The notes under the pieces: model-generated | Told to the model about the DNA's origin: nothing | The model's input: only the letters and a program-made list of their open reading frames with translations | Databases searched by the model: none | Program-made: the position numbers and the translations under genes | Shown: positions 33,649-45,384 of the stretch, piece after piece | How the letters are laid out: each line of letters begins with the position of its first letter | How positions within the stretch are numbered: the stretch's first letter is position 1 | NCBI GenBank assembly: GCA_029891345.1 | Contig: CM057003.1 | Location: 15,354,709-15,418,708 of the forward strand | DNA length: 64,000 bases | Source of the DNA: Dryococelus australis | Taxonomy: Eukaryota; Arthropoda; Insecta; Phasmatodea; Phasmatidae | Direction: 5' to 3'

Positions 33649-34445
33649 ATGGAGAACATTTGGGGTTTGAAGTGCAAGACAGTCACCAGAAATAATAATA
33701 TAAAAAATGAAAATACTAGAAATGGGCGATTATTCCAGAAAAGCAAATGCTCAATATGCAATTCTAATAAATCAACATCCTTAAAAAAAAGTTACCCTAA
33801 AGTAAGACAAGGTATAATCAATGAACTATATAAACCTGTACGAAAAAAATTTCAAAGAAGAAAAGTAATTTCGTATAGAATTTATGATTTATGGCAAATC
33901 GATCTTGTTGATATGGATACCGGAAATTTAAAAGGCATATCACATATGAACAATGGATACAAGTATGTTATGACAATTATCGGTGTTTTTTCCTTCAAAA
34001 TTTGCATTTCCTATACCAATCAATGATCACACAGCCAAGAATGTAGCAAATGTTTTAGAATGTATATTGTCGAAAAGAAAACAGCGTAATATTCAAAGTG
34101 ACAATGGCTAAGAATTTTATAACAAAGTATTTAATGAACTTATGCAAAAATATAATATCAATAACTATTCTACATTCAGCGAACTTAAAAGGCAGTTGTG
34201 TAGAGAGATATAATTGTACAATGAAGAATAAAATGTGGAATAAATTTGCTTTGAATAGCAATTACAAATGGGTAAATATATTAGATGATTTAGTTAAAGA
34301 ATACAATAATACCAAACACAGAACCATTGGTAGAAAGTCTATTGAAGTCAATAAAAAAAAAATGAAAACAATTTAAGACAACAAGATTTTGCGAATGTGA
34401 TTACTAAACCGAAATACAAAGTTGGCGATATCGTCCGCGTGAGTA
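33649..34445 (+). pseudogene. Polinton retroviral-type integrase, broken, with zinc-motif N-terminus
   Basis: The N-terminal part contains NGRLFQKSKCSICNSNKS, matching the short CxxC ORF commonly found in arthropod Polintons. It runs on in frame into the integrase. The rve core shows its first Asp in DLWQIDLVD, a frameshift after TIIGVFS, the second Asp in QSDNG followed by a stop in place of one residue, and Glu in CVERYN with KEYNNTKHRTIG behind it. Thus all three DDE residues are still encoded, in three separate frames. The C-terminal part KYKVGDIVRVSKK ends where a 19-bp tandem array begins. In Polintons this enzyme inserts the element. Confidence 0.85.
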
Positions 34446-34460
34446 AGAAGATTTCGTTGT

Positions 34461-34650
34461 ACGTAACACGTCGCGGTGTACGTAACACGTCGCGGTGTAC
34501 GTAACACGTCGTGGTGTACGTAACACGTCGCGGTGTAGGTAACACGTCGCGGTGTAGGTAACACGTCGCGGTGTACGTAACACGTCGCGGTGTACGTAAC
34601 ACGTCGCGGTGTACGTAACACGTCGCAGTGTACGTAACACGTCGCAGTGT
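34461..34650. repeat. Ten 19-bp tandem repeats
   Basis: Exactly ten units of ACGTAACACGTCGCGGTGT, from 34461 in steps of 19 bp, with a few G/A or C/G variants. It abuts the truncated integrase, at what may be the Polinton end. The unit contains the partial palindrome ACGTAACACGT. Polinton terminal repeats often include tandem arrays, but no matching array occurs on the left. Confidence 0.95.
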
Positions 34651-35867
34651 ACGGTACTTGAAATCAAAAATATTTTTTCTAATGTATTTTGTATAATTAT
34701 TATGTGAATATTATTGGCATATTAGAAACACATTATGTTCGGGAGACGAGAAGGTAGTGTGGGCGGAGGAAAGCCTAACTGATCATACGAAGGCTGCGAA
34801 ACGCCAGCTACAGCCAGTTACGTAAGGCGTAACTTGCGTTAGAAGTAGCGTGGCCTCGCACTCGTCTGTACAAGTTGCATAAGAAAGAAGAAAGCGAATA
34901 TTTTGAAACCAGAAAAATATTTTCTTATAACTCGTTTATTTAAGCATAAAAAAGTTAAGTCCATTTTAATTAGAATTTAAGTGTATTTCTATTAGAGATG
35001 CTTTAAAAAGAGAATTTCGCAAACAAAGTCCTTCATCAAGCAAGATTATTGTAATAATTACTCCGTTTGTAAAAAAATAAAACTCTTATGTTAAAATAAT
35101 GTTTTTTATATTTAATTCATTTCACTCACGAACGTTAACGTTTTTTAGCTAAATTTACGGCGTATAAAATAAATTATCAAAAATATTTGTCAACATTATT
35201 ACTGATTCTTATTACATACAATTAAAGCAATGTTATTAGATATAATAGTATTGATTGAATAATATATTTTTTTTTGACAGCTGTGCTTAATGGTCCCTTC
35301 AAAGCGTCACTTCGGGCAACTGTTTCCATAACATTACCACATGACTTGCATTGCCACATATCGTTTAAGAACACGGAATCATAATGGTGCTTGCATAGCG
35401 AACTCCAGCACCACACGCCGCCTGACAGATCAGCACTAGGAGACGAACTTGGCAGACGGCAGTCGGAACACTAGGGAGTTTTACGTAGCACAGCACAGCA
35501 GATCGGACTGTTCTTAACTGTGGCCAGGCCTTGGTCTGCGTGATCACACCCTCAAACATTGGGCCAGGACACTAGCCCTGATTTCCCAAGCGAAGGGCAA
35601 AGAAGAAACCCCGGAGAACTTAACACTGTGCGAACGTTATGAACGGCGTCTTTTGTCATGGAGGCATCGGACCAAGAGGACCGCTGGAGATGGGTATGTC
35701 CGACCGTCTCTAACCTCCGCCTGAATCAGCCTACGGCAACACAGACTTGGTGGGGACTGTCCAATTAGGTTTCAGTAGGAAAGTGGCTGGGTAATGCCCC
35801 TTTGTATATTTAGTTATTATTCTGTTTCACATAAGGGTCCGCTTGATTAGAATCAGTAATGTTTGTA
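34651..35867. other. Unassigned
   Basis: An AT-rich stretch followed from about 35390 by more balanced sequence. Nothing was recognised. The segment near 35640-35730 (GGCATCGGACCAAGAGGACC) has an approximate inverse near 56510-56570 (TCTTGGTCCGCTGCCCCGAC), so it may be an interspersed repeat. Confidence 0.4.
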
Positions 35868-36185
35868 AAGGCTGTTCACGATAAAGTAAGCTTTAGAAAT
35901 CAACCGTTAAAAAAAAGTTACTGCCCCTATTTGTATATGCTTTAACTGACGCACTAAGTGACTTGAGCCCAATAAAGTTGGTAACGATGGGTGGGAAGTA
36001 GTTCAGTATTTTAACGTCGAATAAAAAGTGTTAGGCAACCATTTCTGATAACTTAAATTATTTTTTTGGCTTTCTGTATTTTTTTAATGCATCGAAGTGT
36101 AAAAATTAGCAGATAAGTTTTTTATTTATTTTTATAATAATTTCAGTTTCACTTGACCGACGCATGAATAAAGTGATGAGTCTGC
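35868..36185 (+). mobile_element. MITE-A 5' fragment
   Basis: Starts AAGGCTGTTCACGATAAAGT and follows MITE-A through AATAAAGTTGGTAACGATGG, the AACGTCGAATAAAA block and ACCGACGCATGAATAAAGTG. It breaks off before the right terminus. Confidence 0.8.
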
Positions 36186-36434
36186 AGCCTCGGCAAAAGT
36201 AGACCGGGGAAGGATCAACTGCAGAGAAATTTCTCTGAGGGAAATGTTATGCTTTGTGGATCACTACAATTATGCTTGTCTCGAACGCACATGTGCCTCA
36301 CTTTCTCTCTTATTCCTAACGACAGCAAGCACGCACAGAGGAAAAAAATATGGTTGTAGGAGCCATCTAGACTGTTAAAATATAGACAGCCATCCGATCT
36401 GTTACAGGAACCGTCTAAATATTGTCAAGATAGA

Positions 36435-36645
36435 TAGAAGTGCCAACAGAGACTGGAGAGTGGAGAGTAGAATAGCCAGATTTTGGTGGCTCTTAAAACC
36501 GGGGTCTTGAGAGCCGATGAGCGTGAAGAGTGGTGAGTATGGAGCAACGACGGAATGCAAGGGCGGGGAGAAATGGAATATCCCCGAGGAAATTCACCGA
36601 CCAGCGGCACCGTCGGACACGATTCCCACATAATCAGATATGTAA
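36435..36645 (-). mobile_element. SINE1 body, reverse, head missing
   Basis: CTTGAGAGCCGATGAG, then GGAGAAATGGAATATCCCCG and AATTCACCGACCAGCGGCACC, match the SINE1 body in reverse. The tRNA-like head is not recognisable. SINE2 lies immediately beyond. Confidence 0.75.
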
Positions 36646-36664
36646 CAACCTATCAGAATGTTCT

Positions 36665-36847
36665 TTGTATTGTATTGTGAAGGGCTTTTTAACGTCCTCC
36701 GGTTTTATGCTTGAAAGCTTAGCAAGGACAGCTTACAGACTAACTTACAACCTAATTAAAATTAACACCCATGCCTTACCCGGGATTCGAACCCAGAGCT
36801 TCCCGCACCACAAATCGGTGGCGCACCAACCGCCACGGGAGGTCGGC
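36665..36847 (-). mobile_element. SINE2, full length, 13-bp target duplication
   Basis: Read on the minus strand, the head has a box-A-like TGGCGGTTGGTG and a perfect box B GGTTCGAATCCC, so it is tRNA-derived. The tail is an AATAC-type repeat. ATCAGAATGTTCT flanks both sides exactly (36652-36664 and 36848-36860), as expected from LINE-mediated insertion. The body differs from SINE1. Confidence 0.9.
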
Positions 36848-36889
36848 ATCAGAATGTTCTGTTGGTAGTACTGAACAGTTCTGCAATTG

Positions 36890-37108
36890 GATTTGAAGGA
36901 AGCAGCAACGGGATATTCTGTTAGGTTATTGCAATCCTAGTTGTTGTGGGGACAGTAAAAATATTGTTGAAGATTTGTTGCAAGTACTACCTGTTATATA
37001 GCAGGAAAGCAGTGCTCTCGTGTAGCGATAATAATAACAGTAGTAAATACAATCACAGACGGATTACAACAAACAGTCCTGTTGGTACTATGCCTGTAGG
37101 TTCCATGG
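36890..37108 (+). repeat. Repeat K copy
   Basis: Aligns with the reverse complement of 50700-50960. Shared blocks are AGGTTATT, GTTGTTGTGGGGACA and ACAACAAAC, with comparable spacing. A further piece (TGGTTGTAGGAGCCATC) is at 36349-36366. No intact coding region was found. It ends next to a MITE-A. Confidence 0.55.
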
Positions 37109-37110
37109 TA

Positions 37111-37529
37111 TAGCTGCTTCACGGTAAAGAGAGCACTTTCGAAATCAACCTTTGAAAAATGTCACTGCTCCAGTCTGCAAACATTTTAACGGACGCGCTG
37201 ACCGGCGTGCGCCCGGTCAAGTTGGCAAATATGGAAAGAAAGTAGATCCAATTCCTTAACGTTGAATTAAAAAGTGCTAGAAAAATCTTTGTGAATATCG
37301 AAATTATTTATTTTGCTTTCTTTTTATTTAACGCACATAAAAGTAAGAATTAGGAAATTTGTAAAATATTTTCTAATAAATTCGCCGTTTCTCTTGATCG
37401 AAGTATGAATAAAGTGATGAGACCCACGGCAATGATAATTGTACGTATGGGGGGAAGAATACACAATGAGCATACAAGTAGATTTTAAGCAGGACTTTCA
37501 AAAGTGTTCAATTTACCGTGAACAGCCTT
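37111..37529 (+). mobile_element. MITE-A copy, full length
   Basis: Starts TAGCTGCTTCACGGTAAAG and ends AATTTACCGTGAACAGCCT, with TA on both sides. All MITE-A internal landmarks are present. Confidence 0.85.
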
Positions 37530-37531
37530 TA

Positions 37532-40500
37532 ACAATATTTAGATGTTACCTTAAATCCATCAGATGTTTGTCCCTATTTTAATTGTTTCTGATGATTCCT
37601 ACAACCATATTTTTCTCGACACGCGTATGTTGTTGAAACCTTGAATATTTTGGGTAACTTATAGGCAAATTCACAGTGTGCAAAGGGCTCTCCGACATTT
37701 AAAATAAATGTACTGTGCGCGTATTTTTAATAAAATATGAACTCACCCGTCTCATTCCGCGGGAATTTTGCCTAAAATGCTTTTTATTAGAACCGCTTTA
37801 TTTTTAAAGTTAATGTTTTTGAGAAGACATTTCTGCGACGCCGGTTCTCTTTCTCAAACTCCGCATTTACATGCTTGCCAGTCAAAGCCATGGAGTTTTA
37901 ATAAAAATAATGAGATCATTTAACGTTTGACTCGCAAGCAATATTGTCTGCAAACATTATGAAGAACTTGAAACCGTGCCCTCTTTTATATGTCGTTCAA
38001 TAATTGGATAACCGATGGAAATTTCGCCATATTAACGCTCTCTGAACTTACAAATGCTAATTACATTTCTATACTAAATATGCTCCCGTTTCAAGTGTCC
38101 ATCGAATTTTCTTAGTCCGGTGCATTTCAAATAAATTGTCTCGTTATTATGCACTGGCATTTTCTGACCTTTGGAAGACTTCCAGTATGCGGACACTATT
38201 CATGCCGCCATTCCATTCTATCAATGTATTAAGTGTTGATTACTACATGGGTAAAAATGCCGTGAATATGCATATTCATGCCACCACAAGATTTTACAGA
38301 AATTGTTTCTTTTGACACGCGCGTGAATTTAAAAGAGTGAAAAATAGTGCGGTTTCAAAAACAGCTCTCACCGAGAGCAAAAAATAATTTTATTCACGTA
38401 AATATGTTTAAAATTCACATAGGGTTCCTAAATTTCTGAACGAAACTTTAGAAAACGTACATAATATAACGGAATCTGTAGTCCTTGGCTGAAAGAATTT
38501 TTAGTCACGTTCGTTTGAGATGTCATTTACAATTACGTTTATGAGTATTATATCTTTCTCACGTAATATGTGGATATCAGTATGGCGGGAAATGAAGTGT
38601 AACTCATTACAATGCATTGAAACATTAGGTGAGTCTCAGGCATGAAAATGATACGTAGTCATTCATGGATGATACAATGTTTTCTAGGCCGTTCTCTCTT
38701 TCAACGAAAATTCATTTAGTTAATTATTGTCGTGATACTCTCCTTGCGCTTTATATATATATAGACACACACACCTCCGCGAACTCGACATTTTCTTCAC
38801 GCTGCATTAACACAGTCTTATCTGAGGGGCTTACAAAGACGTCTTGATTACTTCTTACTAAAGGAAGGTATCTATCTCTGTTTCCCTTAGAAAGCAGCAT
38901 TAGACGAAATAAAACCCCCGTCCTCCTAAAAAAAAAAAAAAGAGTTGCCATAAGTTTTTTCTTGTACTTCTTTTATGCTTGGAAACACCTTCATATCCGC
39001 GACTCAAGATTAAACAAAGACTTCTGCGGGAGAAATGAAACGAAGGTTGGTAGATATTGTAGGGAGAAAAAAAAAAGGGGGGGGGGGGGGAGTTGTTCTA
39101 AGGAGACGGGGAGATACCAACAAAGGAAAAAAAAAAGTGAAACAGAGGACAACCAGCAGAATGTAATTAAATGTAGGCAGACAGAATGAAGATAAATGTT
39201 TTGATTCAATTTTTGTCGCTCTCAAAGAATAGGAATGGATGTAAGTCCGAGTGGTAAAGACGGGCACGCGAAAGTCGACAAAAAGGGGCTGGTTTGGGAG
39301 GGGGTAGTTTTTTTTTCTGTCCATCCAATTTGCGTCCTGTTCCACAGGTTTCTTATCTCTGTTCCCTTTCTTGTTTATTATCTGTGCTTTTCTTTTTCAC
39401 CCTCTCCTGGTCTTCGCTCCTTTAGTGGGTGCAGGAAACGTCTGTGACGACCTTCCGCATCTCTGACGACGTGTCTGAGAATATGGCTTGGTGGTAGGGA
39501 GGGAGGGAGGGGTGGAATCCAATTATTGTTTGTTACTTCGTGTTTCTATGGCAACCTGGGAGCTTTCACGAAGTTCCACCCTCCCCTCCCTATCCACCCA
39601 CCACTAAATCCCACCTCGTCCGTCGCCCTCTGTAGCGTAGCGACACAGCTAGCCCAGACACAATACACGCCGGGAATGGTGGCAAAAATTTTATCAGTAA
39701 TGAGTGTCACCCCCTGGGTTATCGAGTTCGGCTGGTGTAGATATCTCACCCCCCCCCCTCCCACCTCGGCGTCGCCATTTCCCAACTCGCCGCCTCTGCG
39801 CGCCCTTTTGCTCTGTTCACATCCCGTGCGGCATCGACGCCTAGTGTTAGCGCCGAAGAGGAGTCGAGAGGAAAAGGAGCTATTGCGACTATCTCCGTCT
39901 TATGCGGGCCAGCGCCGAGTAGAGTCGCGTCGCGCAGTATTCGATATTGGGCCTAAAGGAGTAAACCTGCCGTAAGCTACTTTACTACAGAGCCCGGGCT
40001 GTAAAGGGAGCACACCGGAACGTGCACTTAACTTCTAACACGTGACCGCTGTCGAAACTTAATTCAAATTTCATTTATCATAGCCGTGACACTACGTTAA
40101 CGTACGGGATGTTTGTAGACTCGAGTCCAAACTGAAAACACAGCATGTTTATAGTCGGTCAGGAACTCTATAACGGAGTCAATTTACATTCGAAAAGGAC
40201 ATAACAGAGCAAAACAATCGTTTCAAGAGCGGCGACCACAGTAAAAAAATGAATGATTTATATTTTTTACGAAATGCCATCCAACTTATATACATCACTA
40301 TTACGCAGGCCTACTATTTCCTAGCATAAAAATATATTCTTTTACATTATTATCTCATTATGGCTTGTCAATACCACAACTTTAGTGTTTTGGTGTATAA
40401 ATAAAGGAAACTGTAATATTACAGAAAATTTTCCAAGGATAACTAAAACTTACGTATTTATAAATTTTTAAGTACGCTTAATAAAATTAAATTTACAAAT

Positions 40501-40663
40501 GACCTTTTACTGTTACCAATATAAATTTTAGAAAAATTTCCTTGTGATCAATTTTTAAAAATAACGAAAACATTTATTACTGTAATTTTAAATATTTACT
40601 GCACGAATGATCTCGTTTGAATTTGGGTAGATATTTGGAAGAGTAGAGCACAGCCTCGTTTGG

Positions 40664-40668
<5 letters not shown>
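37532..40668. other. Unassigned; CpG-rich patch at 39570-39970
   Basis: Mostly AT-rich. An A run followed by a G run lies at about 39067-39090. The stretch 39570-39970 is GC- and CpG-rich with one long open plus frame (39526-39975) that shows no domain and is Pro/Ser-rich, so it could be island-like DNA and not coding. No repeat family was recognised. Confidence 0.4.

Positions 40669-40726
<58 letters not shown>
40669..40726. repeat. (AT)n microsatellite
   Basis: About 58 bp of nearly pure alternating TA. Confidence 0.97.
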
Positions 40727-40729
<3 letters not shown>

Positions 40730-40920
40730 TTACAGACATCTAGTCTACTTTTGTACATACAAAGTCAATCTTCTCCAGCGAGGATAATATCTTTATTGCG
40801 TTGAGAAAAATTGTATATCGTGTATTTACAATCAGAGAATTGAAAATTTTATTAATATTTAATTGACAACAAATTTAGTTGTACGCGGAAGAGGACGAAG
40901 AAATTGCGAAACAAGCGTCT

Positions 40921-41124
40921 GCGTTACATCAAAGGCACTTGGAAACTCACAAAATAAATGCATTGGACATTTAACGTAACAGAGCATCATTTGAGCTTAC
41001 CATTTCAGCCGTAATTACTGAAGCGTTACATCAAAGGCACTTGGAAACTCACAAAATAAATGCATTGCACATTTAACGTAACAGAGCATCATTTGAGCTT
41101 GCCATTTCAGCCGTAATTACTGAA
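40921..41124. repeat. 102-bp tandem duplication
   Basis: Two copies (40921-41022 and 41023-41124) that differ at only a few bases, beginning GCGTTACATCAAAGGCACTT. Confidence 0.95.
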
Positions 41125-41788
41125 GCATTACACTTTGAACATAACAGAACAGTTCTCAAATTTTCCCTGCTTTCAGGGTGATTGTGGCCTGTTTGTGGGT
41201 ACCCTGAACATATTTATGTTTTCTTCATGATTGCCAGTTTTACTAAATGGATTTATGCCGTCTATAAACGCAAATAATTAACTTTAATGTTGTCAAAAGC
41301 CTGAGGTGTTGGTTCAAACCCAATTCCCTAATTTTTTCACGTTACTTATAATTATGAGCTTTGGTTATGGACTCTAATGGTTTAGATATCACATAATGTT
41401 ACTTTTCTTCCTACAACAGTGGGACATTTACAAAAAATATATATAAAATAGTTTTTTTTTTGCGCCGCTGTTACATTTGTTCCATTTAAATATGGCATAA
41501 ATATTGTATTAATTATATTGAGAAGCCGATCGTGCTATTTTTTCCTAACCTAACCTAATTCTAAGAGCTAAGTGTAGGTCCGAGGTAGTGACGATATCTA
41601 ATTGCATCTCGTAGCCAGGCCCCATGCGCCTGCAGAAGTAGGAATCCATGCGAGGAGACGGACGTTTTAACTGGAAGTTAATTACGTTATTATATCAAAT
41701 AAGTTAATACCATCTCGCAGCAGATAAGGATTGGGCAGACATGGCCACGGTTTGGGGCAATGAATACCTCCCTCCATGTACGTATAGT
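41125..41788. other. Unassigned, with a (CCTAA)3 run
   Basis: CCTAACCTAACCTAA at 41544-41558 equals three units of the insect telomere motif TTAGG on the other strand. This is too short to be more than an interstitial trace or chance. GGTTCAAACCC near 41310 is box-B-like but isolated. Confidence 0.4.
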
Positions 41789-41790
41789 TA

Positions 41791-42025
41791 TAGGCTGTTC
41801 GCGGTAAAGTGAGCACTTAAGGCCCTCCCAACAGGCTTTATCCACTAATAAATATATCTTATTGCAGCCTCAGGCATTAAATGTTTAGGTTGGTGACACG
41901 TTTACTTTGTATTTATTGGTTAAATTGCGAAAGTTTAAAGTTAAAAACAGCAGGAAGATGGAGATTGGATGAAATGGAAAATTTTGTAGGGCCTTAAAAA
42001 GTGCTCCTTTACCGTGAACGGCCTA
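41791..42025 (+). mobile_element. MITE-B reference copy, 235 bp
   Basis: Flanked by TA (41789-41790 and 42026-42027). It starts TAGGCTGTTCGCGGTAAAG and ends TTTACCGTGAACGGCCTA. The interior (CTAATAAATATATCTTATTG, CAGCCTCAGGCATTAAATG) matches 22471-22708 in reverse. Confidence 0.9.
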
Positions 42026-42027
42026 TA

Positions 42028-43434
42028 GCTTAGATACAACTAAGAAAAGCAAGGGAAAAGACGGCGTAGACGTAGTAAAAACCCTTTCCCCAGCGTGAGA
42101 GTCATGTCGGAGTTTGTCTGAATATGTTAATAAGATGAATTACACATGTAATCCTTCACAGCTTAAATATCCATTTCTTATAAATGTCTCAAATTCACAT
42201 TTATACAATTATCGTTAAATACGTTTCAGGTGACATGCTTAACTTTATTGAATCGAAGAAGGAATCTTTTAAAAAGAGGCTTAAAGTCCTTGCAATATCT
42301 TGAGAAAATTCTGAATTATAAATATTAAATGGTTACATTTGTTTTCGTAAATACGAACATGTACGTCGCTGAGTTTAAATAGTAGAAGTATACACTAAGG
42401 CGACAAATTCGAGCCACCAATCTTTAGCTCCTTAGCTCCGTATTTTTAATACTGTTCAATTTTGTGTGAATCTATACGACTATCTAAAACAAACAAGCAG
42501 GACTTCCATTTTCTTTTGGAAACAATATTTAATTCCAAAATATTGACGAAGTGTACCTTGTATAACTACGGAACATAAAATCAATTATTAAAAAAAAATG
42601 TCCACCGCAGCGCTTGATTAAATCAGAGCTTGTGTAAAAATGCTGACGTAATTTTTGCTGGGGGCAACCAAATTATTAATCTACTTTCTAGGTTAGCCAT
42701 CCTTCACAACGATGGAATGAGTAATTTAATTGCTTGTCAAGTGACATTTGCATCGGTTTTATTAAATCTGTAATCGATAACGCATAACTCATTTCGAAAT
42801 TAATTTCTTTTTACATTATTGCCAATGTGATTTTTTTTCTGATCTCAATGATAATATCACTGGATGGAAGGGGTAGTGTTTATTTGACGACAGCTTCGTA
42901 AAATGGGACATAGTGCATTCTTCTCCCGTGATTTTATAAAGGACTACACATATTCCCGTAAACACTAGTAGCAGAACTTGATAACAGTGAATTAGAAAAA
43001 TTGGTTTTATCTTCGTACTTATTGAACGTATAAATTTAAAGTGATTCGAAAAGGCAAATATTTTTCACTGTCAACACGGAACATTAAAAATTGGCGTAAC
43101 AATAAACACACTATATTAATAAAATCTCTACAATGTTATCGAAGCTTCGACAAAAGATGTCTGGTGTATCGCTTCTTTTGTTCGTTGCTGAAGGAAATAT
43201 GATGTATAGAAAATGCAGTGTTTAGTGCTGCAAAACATATAAATTAATGTTTTACAAATGATACACTAACTGACGTAATGTTAAGAACATTGCTTTTTCT
43301 GTTCTGTGTGCAATGTTTCTTTTTATAATGACTTATCTGTACCCAAAAATAATTTGTGGCCCAAGAATGTTAATGTTTCGTATAATTTCCGTAACACTCG
43401 CTGCCGACAAGTGAGGTTGGTGAAATCACACAAA
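42028..43434. other. Unassigned, AT-rich
   Basis: Nothing was recognised on either strand. Confidence 0.45.
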
Positions 43435-43675
43435 ATGAGTGAGCGAGTGAAGAGATTTGAGCGGCTCTTAACAGCGAGGGCTTGAGAGCCGATGAGGGTG
43501 ATTGAAGTGAATATGGAGCGGCGCCGGAATGAAATAGGCGTGGGGAACAGGCGACCCCCCGAGAAAACCCGCCGACCAACACCATCGTCCGCTACGATTC
43601 CCTCTTGCGGAAATCTGATGACCCGGCCGGGGATTGAACCCGGTTCGCCTTGGTGAGAGGCGAGCGGACACGCAA
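43435..43675 (-). mobile_element. SINE1 copy, full length, reverse
   Basis: The tRNA-like head is at the right: CGGGGATTGAACCCGGTTCG holds the inverse of box B. The body is GAGAAAACCCGCCGACC and ends with GAGAGCCGATGAGGGTG at the left. This is the best complete copy for a consensus. Confidence 0.9.
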
Positions 43676-45384
43676 GTAATTGTGATAGAATAAGTTGCAA
43701 GGTTGCGAAGTTCGGCATGTATTATTACGTGTTCTGTAGGCAAATTCAATACATTAGATGCAGACAGTTGCATATCTCTTACGTCACTAGCTTCGATTAA
43801 TGAGAAACTCGAAACGTGAACTATTCAAGAAATTTTAATACGTTTTGACACGGTATCTGAAATTTTCATTCATAAATTTAATTCATGAGATCCAACATGC
43901 GAAACTATATTTCCCATACTTTGCTGGACTATTCTGCTGAAGACATGCTGATGTTATGGGAATTATTTTTAATTTTTTTTTTTTTGGTCGTATTAATGCC
44001 ACCAGTTTTCTGTAAGCTGGCTGACAGTGATTTGGACGTAACAGTGATTTGGGAGTAACAGTTATTCGGATGGCTAATCAAAATCCGCATTTAAAAGACA
44101 CACACACGTTTACGGCTAACTCCATACTCGAACTCAGATATCGGCTCTAGAGGCCGCCTTTTTGAAAGAAAAATGCCTGCTTAATTTAATGTAACATCAG
44201 AGCTTGAAGGGATTCTCGCCTTCATTTACGTATTGAATTTTGCGTTTTCGTAACAAGGGGAAGAATTAAATGTGGACCGTGTTCGTATTGTATGTGGAAA
44301 GACAGTGTCACCCCTTTTGATGAGCGAGTTTACTGTTTATACTGTTGGGTGTCACAGAAAAAGACACTGACATACAGAATAAAAAGGACCTACCAAAAGT
44401 TAAACTGGTTTATCTTACTTTAAAAAAAAAAAAAAATCGGGTGATGCACTTACCCTGAAAATATAACTCGAGAGGCGAGTGTTTAAAATAAAGAAAAAGT
44501 GGCCAAAGTTTCAAGACTGGGAATTTAATACTATTGATCGCCTGGTCCGAATATCCTAAAATACATTGAACTAAACATGCTTTCACCTTTAAAAAAATAT
44601 GTACTTTACCGTAAAATTTAAAACTGTATAATTTGTTATCTGCAAACTCAGTTCATTATAAAAATAGTATGTTTCTCATCAAAGCTGGATATGGGGTTCC
44701 GTTATACTTTCACTTTATAAAAAAAACACCGAAATGTATTAAACCAGTTGTACGAGTTATATTGTAACATATATTAATGGTCTATTTAAATATATTTGAC
44801 ATAGAAATCACTTAATGTGTCTACCATCTGTCTACGCATTTCCCTAACAGCTTGTTCGATGGGCCATAAGCCATATCGTAACAACACGTCCAGTATTTGA
44901 AATGTATGTATTTAAAAACATTCCAACTTAATCAGTAGTCAATTTATATGAAGTTTCTAAGGCGTAGCACTCGGCACTAGATGATCTAGGTTCGATCCTC
45001 GATCATGTTTTTAACACTTTGTATGAAGCGAAATTTTTTAACCATTTCACATATTGTTACGTGTCGTTGGTCCGCGCTGCTGACGTTGGCTTTGCATCCC
45101 GCGCGAGCGAGGAGGACGGAAAGTCGTTATATGATAGCGGGGGCAGCGCGAGCGATGGTGGCCACGTATCTGTTACGGAGAGCGAGCTGATACTTTAATA
45201 TCTGTAGCGACGTGCACTGTTGACCTTGGTAGTATTGATTTCTGCGTTTATCTGAAGAATGTTCTGGATTACTAACATCGTTCTCTCGGTGCAACTCGGG
45301 GTGCGTTGAACCTTCGATATGATCGGGGGAACAATATAAATATTGCGGCAGGCCTCCGGGCCGGGAGTTAAGTTGGAGGTGATG
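43676..45384. other. Unassigned; tRNA-like fragment at 44958-45003
   Basis: CTAAGGCGTAGCACTCGG followed by GGTTCGATCCTCG looks like a SINE head with box B. A box-B-like inverse (CTCGAACTC) is at about 44128. A GC-richer stretch lies at 45060-45180. No gene was recognised. Confidence 0.4.

Larger units (their letters stand above)
28501..34650 (+). mobile_element. Decayed Polinton (Maverick) remnant
   Basis: About 6.1 kb of very AT-rich DNA holds seven or more degraded genes whose products belong together in Polintons: capsid-like, PLA2-like, minor capsid-like, adenain-like protease, fibre-like and integrase. Polintons are 15-20 kb self-synthesising DNA transposons related to adenoviruses and virophages. 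DNA polymerase B, the FtsK/HerA-like ATPase and long terminal inverted repeats were not found, so the copy is internally deleted or truncated. All genes contain stops or frameshifts. The borders are set by the outermost recognisable parts and are uncertain. Confidence 0.85.

Noticed and set aside
34348..34667. Minus-strand proteins with a repeated RRVTYTATCYVH motif
   Set aside because: Artefact of the 19-bp tandem array read in three frames.
39526..39975. Protein-coding exon
   Set aside because: A long open frame in CpG-rich DNA with low-complexity composition and no recognisable domain. The opposite strand is equally open in part.
41544..41558. Telomeric insertion
   Set aside because: Only three CCTAA units, too few to separate from chance.
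44958..45003. tRNA gene
   Set aside because: Only the B-box half is convincing and there is no cloverleaf.
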